Source: Lachnospiraceae bacterium
GTDB lineage: Bacteria; Bacillota; Clostridia; Lachnospirales; Lachnospiraceae
Direction of reading: 5' to 3'
Assembly: GCA_017521985.1 (NCBI GenBank)
Contig: JAFXAZ010000007.1
Location: forward strand, 46,250-110,249
Length of the DNA: 64,000 bases
Below are positions 8,052-17,200 of the stretch, piece after piece; position 1 is the stretch's first letter, and the number at the start of each line of letters is the position of its first letter. The position numbers and the translations under genes were made by a program. Under the pieces are notes generated by a model. That model had not been told where the DNA came from. It ran no database searches and worked only from the letters and a program-made list of their open reading frames with translations.

Positions 8052-8102
8052 ATAAAAAAACGATACAAATCGAAATCTCCGTCGACTTGCACCGTCATTA
8101 TC
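8052..8102 (-). terminator. Intrinsic terminator, copy B of a 51-bp repeat
   Basis: Minus strand: ACGGTGCAAGTCGA pairs with TCGATTTGTATCGT (14 positions with G-U pairs) and seven U residues follow. It differs from 3665-3715 at only three bases over 51, and the similarity stops sharply just beyond the U-tract. Here it lies inside the chimeric ORF and would end transcription of the RiPP-like cluster. Confidence 0.85.
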
Positions 8103-8698
8103 TCCGCTCCAATTGACGTCCTTGCCTCCTTTCCTAACAAAAGTTTTATCAACGTCGATTTTCCCACGCCACTCTTCCCAACTAATAGATATTTTTTACC
8201 ATTTTCAAATTCGCAGGAGACATTTTCCAGCACATTACTCTCTGTAACATCGATCAAAATATCATTATCTGCCATCTGACGCATTCCCAATCTTGGATAC
8301 ATATCCTTCAGAATAGAACCTTTCAGCGGCATATACCAGATGCCCTGTTCCTCAAAATAAGCAAAAAGTGATTCTCTGGACAAATCCAGCATAGCATTCT
8401 TACGTATCGCCATATCCCGGGTCTGTTTCCATTTAGTCAGGAGTTCTGCTTCAATCTCCTGGTGCATTCCTTCCGAACTGCATAACCATTTCTCAAGACC
8501 ATAACATGCCACTGCCGCCATAGACTGATATTTTACTATACGATACACTTCAGAAAGCTTCATCTTATCCATCATTTTCTTTTGCGGAGTCACATCCCAC
8601 AAAGCACAGACGGTAAGATAGATCATATCTAGCCCATTTTGTAACATGTCTGACTTTGTACTACTTTTATTCTCTGTCTGGTTCATTTTCTAACATCC

Positions 8699-9600
8699 TC
8701 ATCCTTCAATATCGATTCCAGCATGATGAATACACTGCAGCTTATGCCCTTGAATTCTAATTTCCCAATCTGCCAACGAAACTGCTGCAGGCCGATGTGT
8801 TACAGCAATACAGGTTTTACCCGGCAGCGATCTGATACGCTCCAGGACAAGTTCTTCTGTTGCTGCATCCAATGCTGAAGTAGCTTCATCAAGCAAAAGG
8901 ATCGGCGCATCACCCAATATCGCTCTTGCAATAGCCAGGCGCTGAGATTGCCCTTCAGAAAGCCCTGCACTGTTTTCACCAAGAGTAGTATCCGGTCCCT
9001 GCGGAAGCTGATACAGATATTCATCCATCGCGCTAACATAAACTGCACGCTGAAGATCCTCTTCCGTAGCATCAGGCTTTACGACCAGCAAATTCTCTTT
9101 CAAAGTTCCGCTAAACAACAGATTTCCTTGCGGAACATAAGCAAACAATCTGCGTGTGCTGCGATCCAGGGATATCCTTTCTTCTTTACATTTCAAAAAC
9201 ACTCGCCCTTGTTTTGCCTTGAATACACCGAGCATTAATTTTAGCACTGTACTTTTCCCCACACCTGACGGACCGGTAACAACAGCAAAAGCGCCTTTTG
9301 GCAACGAGAACTCTGCGCTTGAAAGCACAATGTCACGATTATAAGAAAACGTCAAATCTTCCGCTCCGATATATTCCATACCGTTGTACTCAAGACGATA
9401 CAAATGACTGCCTGCTGTAATGCGGCCGAAAGAAAAGCACTCTGATCGCCACTGACTGCGCTATCAATGACCTGCTGGGTTCCCAGTGCAAAGATAACCC
9501 AAAACAATGCATGGATCACATCTACCGACACCATCAGTATCAGATCTGGGATATGATTTCGAATGTGCTTCAACATCCAGGAGATTGCAGTTTTTTTCAT
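8699..9600 (-). pseudogene. ABC exporter with most of its membrane domain deleted
   Basis: The frame from ATG 9600 (4-base ATGA overlap with the peptidase gene) encodes the first about 65 residues of an ABC half-transporter: two hydrophobic stretches and ALGTQQVIDSAVSGDQSAFL. The frame then shifts near 9410 and the other frame gives a complete ATPase domain to 8699, with Walker A GPSGVGKST, signature LSEGQSQRLAIARA and Walker B ILLLDEATSALD. An intact protein would have about 560-590 residues, so roughly 270 residues holding most membrane helices are gone. The ATPase half might still be made from a TTG at 9403. It was probably the exporter of the neighbouring peptide. Confidence 0.85.
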
Positions 9601-10085
9601 CACACACGCTCCCCCAGAAGTTTTCTCAGGCACTTCTTTGCCAAACACTTTGTCAGTTTGTAACCCTTACGCATAGGACGCAGAGGTCTCCACAGACGGC
9701 AATACAACTGATATCCGGGATTTGAAACCTCAATGCGCTTCTCACCCCGCTTAAAAGCAGACACAACGCCAATCATCTGATCCGGATATATTTTTTCAAA
9801 CATTTCTGTATTATCGCCTAAGCAAACATAATAATCTTCCTTTACCGCCACCACCCGGTGCATTACCAATTGTCCATCTTTTCTCTGATAGAGGGGCAAA
9901 TCATAGGGTTTCAGCCGTTCCGGCAATGGAGATAATTCCACAGAATCCTTTTTCTGCCTCAGCATAGGCAACATACTGACACCACGAAACGGCAGATAGC
10001 GGACCTTTTGTCCTGCTCCCAGCCTTTCCTTGATCAATGCTACCAGCTCATCTCCGGCTATCATATATTCAGGCGAGGAATCCAT
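9600..10085 (-). CDS. S24/S26-type signal peptidase-like protein
   Basis: 161 residues. The catalytic serine motif is RGVSMLPML at about residues 34-42; the second motif LVMHRVVAV at about 73-81 has His where bacterial type I signal peptidases have Lys, as in SipW/ER-type enzymes. DNTEMF follows. There is no clear N-terminal membrane anchor; a basic C-terminus (RKGYKLTKCLAKKCLRK) may associate with the membrane. Similar S24/S26 peptidases accompany PqqD and HPr-kinase-like genes in clostridial peptide clusters, where they may remove a leader. It overlaps the PqqD gene by 17 bases. Confidence 0.8.
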   Translation of the reverse strand: MDSSPEYMIAGDELVALIKERLGAGQKVRYLPFRGVSMLPMLRQKKDSVELSPLPERLKPYDLPLYQRKDGQLVMHRVVAVKEDYYVCLGDNTEMFEKIYPDQMIGVVSAFKRGEKRIEVSNPGYQLYCRLWRPLRPMRKGYKLTKCLAKKCLRKLLGERV

Positions 10086-10329
10086 TTGCTTTTACCTTCT
10101 GTACGAACTGTTCAATATACTCTACTGCCGTTTCCCGGGACACATCATATTCCTCCAGCATATCCTCTACCAGCTCTTCTATTTCTGTCCCTTTTTCCAG
10201 ATGCTCCCATATAAAACGTCCGGTATCATTCAATTTGATCATCATACTTAAATCCAGATCTTCACCGGTAGGGATCACTACCGTCTGACCAGAGATGGTT
10301 CGTAATACAAAGCCTTCTTTTAATTTCAT
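10069..10329 (-). CDS. PqqD family peptide chaperone (RRE)
   Basis: 86 residues with the PqqD winged-helix pattern: an early strand pair (FVLRTISGQTVVIPTG), LNDTGRFIWEHLEKGTEIEELV in the middle, and DVSRETAVEYIEQFVQKV near the end. Such domains bind the leader of ribosomally made peptides and deliver it to a modifying enzyme. The start follows AAAGGATAAAACG, 4 bases after the kinase stop. With the kinase and the 36-aa peptide it supports a RiPP-like pathway. Confidence 0.88.
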   Translation of the reverse strand: MKLKEGFVLRTISGQTVVIPTGEDLDLSMMIKLNDTGRFIWEHLEKGTEIEELVEDMLEEYDVSRETAVEYIEQFVQKVKANGFLA

Positions 10330-10333
10330 CGTT

Positions 10334-11068
10334 TTATCCTTTCATTCCTTCATAGGCAACCATAGCCGCCTGAGGATCCATATTACAGCCCAGACGGTAC
10401 AGCTGCACCTTTTGGGTCAGTTTGTCCAAAATATTAAATAACAATATAGTTCCCTCCGTTGTGCCGGTGCGGAAGGACTGCTGTAACAGCATCGGCAGGG
10501 CTTCCGCTACATCTATCGAAGTGATACGGTTCTGCTCTGCCCTCTCCAGAATGCAGATGGCCTTTAGCGGAACCATCCTGTTGCAACCAAGACCGTGCTT
10601 ACCATTCCAGGGGGTACCGCACACCAGCACTCCATCCGGCGTAAGCTTTAACAGCGGTTTATCATCATTGATCATAACCGCCCGTTCTCCAAATACCTGC
10701 CGCCACAAAGCCGCATGGGTAGACTTGCCAGTACCGCTTTTGGCGGTAAACAGATACGCCACACCGTCCACCGCAATGGCAGAGCCATGAAAGAGTAAGG
10801 TTTCCCGTTCTAACAGCTTTGCACAGATTTTCCGATATACTGCCAGAGTTTCCAGATACTCATCGGAAAACTGCCGCACCGGAATCCCTTCCATCAAATC
10901 TTCTTTTTCACTCTTTTCCCGCTCGAAGACGATATCCTCCGGGGAGATGGTTATGGAAAATTCCGGTACTCCTTCGCACAGATAATCGCGGCAGAAGGTA
11001 CGGGTGGAGGGATATATTGCGTTTATTTCCACGCAGAAACCTGCGAGAGAAAGGGTTATAGTCGTCAC
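10334..11068 (-). CDS. HPr kinase-like / PEPCK-fold peptide kinase
   Basis: 244 residues, GTG start preceded by AAAGGAG. P-loop FTAKSGTGKSTHAALW is at about residues 107-122 and INDDKPLL about 20 residues later, the layout of HprK-like kinases. The upstream region (LLFHGSAIAVDGVAYLF) is typical of the short versions found in RiPP clusters; the enzyme PadeK of the paeninodin lasso cluster is an example that phosphorylates a precursor peptide. It is too short for a true HPr kinase and lacks the N-terminal domain. It is separated from the peptide gene by an intrinsic terminator. Confidence 0.85.
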   Translation of the reverse strand: MTTITLSLAGFCVEINAIYPSTRTFCRDYLCEGVPEFSITISPEDIVFEREKSEKEDLMEGIPVRQFSDEYLETLAVYRKICAKLLERETLLFHGSAIAVDGVAYLFTAKSGTGKSTHAALWRQVFGERAVMINDDKPLLKLTPDGVLVCGTPWNGKHGLGCNRMVPLKAICILERAEQNRITSIDVAEALPMLLQQSFRTGTTEGTILLFNILDKLTQKVQLYRLGCNMDPQAAMVAYEGMKG

Positions 11069-11088
11069 AGCAAGTACTCCTTTATTGA

Positions 11089-11131
11089 ATAAAAAAGTAG
11101 AGGTAAGTCTCCTCAGAAGAAGAGACTTACC
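11089..11131 (-). terminator. Terminator between precursor peptide and kinase
   Basis: Minus strand: GGTAAGTCTC pairs with GAGACTTACC (10 bp, positions 11102-11131), followed by TCTAC and six U residues. Placed between the peptide gene and the processing genes, a partly leaky hairpin would give much more peptide message than enzyme message, as is common for bacteriocin and RiPP precursors. Confidence 0.85.
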
Positions 11132-11156
11132 ACCTTATTAACCCGGAAACTATTCC

Positions 11157-11267
11157 TTAGTCTTCTTCACCGCCGCCACTCCATTCACCATCAGAGGAGG
11201 TAGTGATGACATCTTCTGCATCAAAGCGAACAATCTCCATTTCCGGAACTTCAGCATACTTCTTCAT
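11157..11267 (-). CDS. Candidate RiPP precursor peptide (36 aa)
   Basis: ATG at 11267 follows AGAAAGGAGAAAATATTTA and opens a 36-codon frame. The N-terminal two thirds is an acidic, helix-prone leader-like part (KYAEVPEMEIVRFDAEDVIT); the last 14 residues are small and polar (TSSDGEWSGGGEED) with Ser/Thr, a Trp and a GGG run. From memory, peptides of the form PEMEIVxFxAEDVITTS are frequent in Lachnospiraceae and are usually left unannotated. It starts 25 bases after the giant protein stop and precedes kinase, RRE and peptidase genes. Ser residues in the tail would be the obvious phosphorylation targets. Absence of Cys argues against lanthipeptides. Confidence 0.7.
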   Translation of the reverse strand: MKKYAEVPEMEIVRFDAEDVITTSSDGEWSGGGEED

Positions 11268-11292
11268 TAAATATTTTCTCCTTTCTATAAAT

Positions 11293-14200
11293 TTAGTTAA
11301 TATAATCAGCACGATATATAGTTACTGCATCGTACAGATTTACCATATCATCAAATAGCGCTTTTTCTTTTTCAGTAAATGAGCCACTGGTATCATCTCT
11401 TCTTGTCTTCATCAGCTCATATACATTACGTTCTTTTACTGCACCGAAATGATACCCCTCTGCGTCCTCTATGTAAAACATAACGTACACATTGGAATTT
11501 AACAAATAAGTATATATATCTTTTGTAAATGCTGCCGTGATTACAGTTCCATTTACTTGTGCCTCACCATTCGCCTTGCTAAAGACATACGCATCCGATC
11601 TCGCTAATAATTCCTCCGGCGTTGAAATGGATGTATTATTATCCATGACAATAACAACACCATAATCTACCAGTTCAGCGTAATCTATGCTTTCGGAGCT
11701 GGACATTCCTTTTGTGTATACCCGGGCATTTACCTTTAATCCCCACGGTTCGATTAGTCGAATTTGTACGGTATGGCCAAAAGAATACGTTCCAGTATTT
11801 GCTATTACCCCACTCAAAGGATTTTCGCTCAATGTAGGGGCATTTTGTTCAGGAGATACGCTTGGATTCTCAAAATCCGAACGATAATCCAAAATATCTG
11901 CTTCCAGCTTACTCATATAGGTAAATACAAGTCTTTCATTCGCCGTGAAATTAACGCTATCGTCCTTTCTTGTATTAATCAACTCGCTCATATTTCTTTC
12001 ACGAATTGGTGCATATATCCTACTGTCACCTTCTGAAGGAACTATATAAAACAACACAAAGATAGAGTCCGAAAATTCATATGTATAAAGCTTTTTATCA
12101 TAAATTGCCGTCAACATATTTCCTTCAACAGTAACGCCGCTATCCTTCGCCATATGCGTGACGTCACCATCTCTGATAATATTTTCTATCGTAAGTGTTT
12201 CTTGTGTAGCTCCTTCAACATCCAAATCACTTGCTCGAATAAAATATACTCCGTAGTCAAATAATTCAGAATAATCGATGTTTGCCGCAACACCGTCATG
12301 CACTCGCACATTTGCCTTCAATCCCCAAGGCTCAATTAATCGAATTTGAGCAGTTTGGCCAAATTTATACAGCTTCAACTCCACCGTCTCAACATGCACA
12401 TCCTCCGACGCCACCGTAATTTCCTGCTCGTGGGTCAGATGATTCGCTTTACTGATTCTCAAGGTATACGTACCTGCTGCTACACCGTCAAAGGTATACG
12501 TAGGGCTATTACCTACTTTCGTCATCTCGTATTTCACTACATCGTCCTGAATCAACTGAATAGTAGTTTCATCATTGCTGTTGCCGGAACTGGTAATAAC
12601 ACCCCAGACTTTAACGCCGCCTTCTTCTACCACGGTAACGGTAAAGGTCTTGCTGGTTTCAAGATAGTTAGTTCCTTCCGAAACGGTTGCCCGAACCGTC
12701 ACGGTGCCGAGTTCCTTTCCGGAGGTAAAGGTTGCACCGTTAATTTGACAGCCAAGTCTCTCCTCTTCAGGCGTTACAAATTCAAAGGTTACGGAATAGC
12801 CGAATTCTGTGGTGACACGGGTAGACAGGTCAATATTCTTATAACCGATTCCCACGATTGCATTGGTAACTTTCATCGGATGAGCCACCTTATTTACCGT
12901 TAAGGTGCCGTATTCGAATCCGCTGGCAGCCTCATAATTTTGGCCCCTATGTACGCCAAAGGTAATCTTGTGACTTCCGGCATTTATGATACCATTACCT
13001 CCTGTCAGATACACCTCTCCCATGCCGTCCCTTATAGAAGTAGGAAGTCCTACCGTAATCTCCTCTCCGGTATAATCCACGGCTATAAGCTCCGGTATGT
13101 CAAAGTCGGAACGCTGCGGTATTGCCTTTGCAATGGTATAATATGCACTCATCGTTCCGGTAAAATTGCCTTTACCGGTAAGCGTCAATATATATTGTCC
13201 CGCATTGGTCTGTACATTACCCGAGATATCATAATCCGCTTCCGTATAGGTATAATCTCCGGTTTGAACCTGGGCAATGGTCTGGGTCAGAGGTGCACCG
13301 GTATAGGTCAGCGCGTCACCCAGCGTTATATCGCCGGTGATCTTCTTTGGGTTAACCTTAAAGATAGTGCTGCCGGTATAGATGGTATCCTCTGATTCAT
13401 AGGTTACCGTCACCGTATAAGTGCCGGCCTGGGTCGGTTTTGTTTCGCTACTTGCGTAAGAAGAACCGTTCCATAATGTACCCTCATATACCATAGTCTG
13501 GCTGACCAGGGTGCCCGCCTGACCATCAAAATCCGGGGAAAGATCCCATATCTCTTTACCAAAGTCGTACTCTACATCGTCCTGGGTTACCGTAAGAGAC
13601 GCTGTATTCTTTGCCTTTACTGTAACGTTGAACGTCTTAACAGTAGCCTTATAGTTTTTGTTTCCCTCCAGGGTTACCTGAACCGTTACAGTGCAAGCTT
13701 CGCTTCCGGAGGTGAAAACGCCGTTGCTGATGCTGCATCCATGCTTCTCACCAACAATTTCATAGGCTTTTGCAGGGGATCCCTCTGTACTGACATAGTT
13801 ATCCAGATTAATTTCATTGCCACCAAGAATTACCTCTGCATTAGTTATGGTTGTCGGGCGATCTATCTGATTTACCGTTAAGGTTCCGTAAACAAGACCT
13901 GTGGCAGCTGTATAGTTAACACCCTCGTATACTTTAAAGGTTACAGCATAAGTTCCGGCATCTCTTACGTATGTTTCAATATACGTGTCACCCATGCCAA
14001 TCTTATTTGTGGTAGGCAGAGGAAGTATTACCTCTGCTCCGGTATAATCCACAGTGGCATCGTAGGGTGGAATCTCAAAGTCCCCCAATGTCGGGATGGC
14101 CTTTGCAATCGTGTAACTCACTGTCTTCGTTCCGGTAAAATTACCTTTGCCGCTAATGTCCAGACTATAGTAATTGCTGGCATCGGTTTGTTTATTACCT

Positions 14201-17200
14201 GTAATGTCGTACTCCGTTTCATCAAAGGTATAGTCTGCATTAGCATCATATACTTTCGCAACCGTCTGGGTTTGTTCTGTGCCATTATAGGTCAGTGCTT
14301 CGCCCAAGGTTACCGTTACCAAAGAAGAAATGTCCTTCGGCCGAATTACAAAGTCATCGCTGCCGGTGTAAATGGTGTCCTTCGTTTCGTAGGTTACATG
14401 CACCGTATAATTGCCGGCCTGAGTTGGCGGGGTGGTGCTTCTTGCGTATGTTGCACCGCTCCGTGTGGTGCCGGAATATTCTATGATATCCTCTTTGACC
14501 CTTGAACCCGGCTCGGAATGATATACTTGAGCAAGTTTGGTTTCGTCCTTGTATTTGTAGTCTGCATCTGCGAGAGATACCCCACTAAGCTCTGCCGTAT
14601 TCTTGTCCGTTATCGTTACGGTGATGGTTCTAACTGCTTCGTTATATTGCTCACTTGCAGGGAAGGTCACTTTCACAGTTACCGTGCCCGCCGCATCACC
14701 GGAGGTCAAGGTTCCGTTCGTTATCGTACATCCCAAAGCATCCCCGTCAAAGGAATAGCTTGGAGTAGTACCGGCCTGATTATTGCTGTAATTCAAATTA
14801 ACCCAATTGCCGCCACGGATTACCGTTACCGGTGTTGTTACCACTACCGGGTTTTCTACCTTTCCCACCGTGAAGGTGCCCATGACTGTACCATTCCAGT
14901 AATAATTACTGCCGTCTTTACTCTGAACTTCAACATAACCGGCATTCTCACCAACGGTGCTGGTGTAAGAAAAATATATTGTGTAATCCTTATCTAAAAC
15001 CAACTCTGTTTCTCCGTATTTCACGATAACGTCAGACGGATCAATGGTGGATTTATAAGGATAGGAAGTTTCCTTTACTGTTACGACAGGTGTAATGCTC
15101 ATTGGCTTCACGGTAAATTCCTTTGTGGCACTTCCTGTATAAAGAGACTCTTCCTTTGCTATTACCTTCAGGGAATAGGTACCCACGTCAGTTGCAATGT
15201 TATCGGTAACCGTTACAAAGCCGTTTGCCAACAGATCCACGCCTCCCAGCATTACGGAGGAAACCGTCATGGTTTGCCCGGAACCGTTATAGGTAAGAGT
15301 CGGTCCCAGATTGATTACTGCGTCGGAAATGTCTCTCTTGCCCGGTGTAACACCCAACTGACCGATGGTTCCCGCCTTCAGGTATTTATACTTCGTCAGG
15401 GAAGAAACCGAATGGCTTCCGCTTTGCAGTGTTACCGGATTTGTTCCATTCATATCGGTGCTTGCAACCATTGCTTCAGAATATACTAATTTATCATCGC
15501 CTCCAACAGCACTTGTGGCACCCGTTGCTGTAACAAGCGTTCCGTCCATCAGGAAATCATAATAATATATATATATACCAAGGCTTTCTGTTGTATATGA
15601 TGCGCCGCCTGTTGCGGTCAGGGTTCCTCCTGCCAAAGAATTGCTGCTGCAGGAAAAATACATTCCTCTGCTGCTATCACCTTCACCTCCGTTACCGGTT
15701 ACCTGAGCACTTGAGCCTTCGCTCATGGCAAAATCTCCACTTAATGAAATACCGGTGCTGTTGCCTGCCGATGCCTGACCACCGGTGCCTGTTACAATGG
15801 CGGAATCTGCAACGGACATATTCTTTCCAAAAATACCGATGGTGTTGCTACAGTCGGATATTCCTCCCTGCCCCATAAGCTTTGCATCCTTGCTGATGAT
15901 GGCACTACTGGTAATGTAAACACCGATGCTAGAGCTGGACGCCTGGCCTGCAGTGCCGGTTACTGTACCGCCGGAAAGGGTCAGATTAGGTGCTTCAATA
16001 CCATAGGACATAACGCCCAGAGTTTCACTGGATACACGTCCACCGGTGCCTGTAATGGTACCGCCGGATACGTTGGCGGAGCTCACTATCCTCACACCGT
16101 AACTAGCGCTTGTTGAGCTTTTTCCGCCTTGACCGGTAATACTTCCGCCTGTCATGGTAAGGGCACCGATTTGGATACCGGTGGAATCCACCACCAAGGT
16201 ATCTTCCAAGGTGCTGTTTGCGGTACCTGTTATAACGCCTCCGGTAAGGTTCAGTTCATATGCATAAAATGCCATGGTTTTTGCAGTGGCATCAAATGTT
16301 CCGCCGGAAATGTTTGCGTTTATAAAATATGCACCGGCTTGATTATCATCCTTCGTTGGTGCAGATGCGACAACTGTGCCTCCGGTCTGTATAAATGTAA
16401 TGTAGCCACTGTTAACGTAAATACCGGAAGTACCAAGTCTTGCTGCTTCTGCTACCGTAGCAGTTACACTGGCTGAACCTTCCACAGATATTGTCATAGC
16501 CATATCAGCATAGACTTCCTTTGCATAGATGCCATATCGGTAATCGTCGGTGCTTTCTGTCTTCGTTGATGCAGTAACCACTGCTGTTCCGGAAAAAGTA
16601 CTGTCTTTATTGAGATAAATACCATAACTATTGCCGCCAATCGTATTTCCGCCGGTGACATTGATGGTTCCGCCGCCGGCTGTTATACCTCCGTAAATAC
16701 CGTAACTATATCTTCCTCCTGTAGTACTGTCTTCCATCAATAAATTTCCGCCGGTGGCAGTTAAGGAGCCGGAGGTCATGGTGATATCACCGTAGCAGCC
16801 ATAGCTGTAACGTAAACTTCTGGAAGCTCCCGAAACATGTCCTCCGCAGGTTCCGCCGATGGCAGTTACATTTGCACCGGAAAATGTCATAGTCTCCGCA
16901 TAGATGCCATAGGTATTGGCCTCAAACTGAGTTCCGGTAAGGTTTTCATAGGATGCCGTTCCGCCGGTAGCTGCTATTTCACCGCCGGAAAAGGTTGCCG
17001 CACCAATACAATTAATGCCGTAGCTATTAGGGAATGCATATCCTTCTGCCTTGCCGCCGGTGGCATTTACAGTACCGCTGGAAACAGTAAGTATGGTACA
17101 GGAAATACCGGCAGAAGTGCTTGTTTCAGTTCCACCGGTGGTGTTGCCGGCGTTCGCCGTTACCGTGCCGCCGGTAATGACTACTTCTTTACCGACAATG

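Larger units (their letters stand above)
7958..8686 (-). pseudogene. Nucleotidyltransferase truncated and fused to an ABC ATPase fragment
   Basis: Residues 1-147 match the nucleotidyltransferase family (NTP_transf_5 type), including YMPLKGSILKDMYPRLGMR and MADNDILID. The rest of that domain is missing. From about residue 148 the frame switches to part of an ABC ATPase (NVLENVSCEFENGKKYLLVG and Walker A GKSGVGKST), which ends at about 193. The remaining residues are translated from the terminator hairpin and the TRAP promoter region. I read it as two deletion-joined gene remnants. The N-terminal piece starts 12 bases after the ABC gene stop and probably belonged to the RiPP-like cluster. Confidence 0.8.

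Noticed and set aside
10334-11068. True HPr kinase/phosphorylase (HprK)
   Set aside because: It lacks the N-terminal domain, is about 70 residues shorter, and its neighbours are peptide-modification genes instead of lgt or sugar-phosphotransferase genes.
8699-11267. Lasso peptide cluster
   Set aside because: The HPr-kinase-like and nucleotidyltransferase genes suggest it, but no asparagine-synthetase-like cyclase or transglutaminase-like B2 protease exists in the window, and the peptide lacks a lasso-type core with a clear ring Gly and spaced Asp/Glu.
11293-11500. Sortase or membrane anchor at the giant protein end
   Set aside because: No LPXTG-like motif, no hydrophobic helix and no basic tail are present at the C-terminus.
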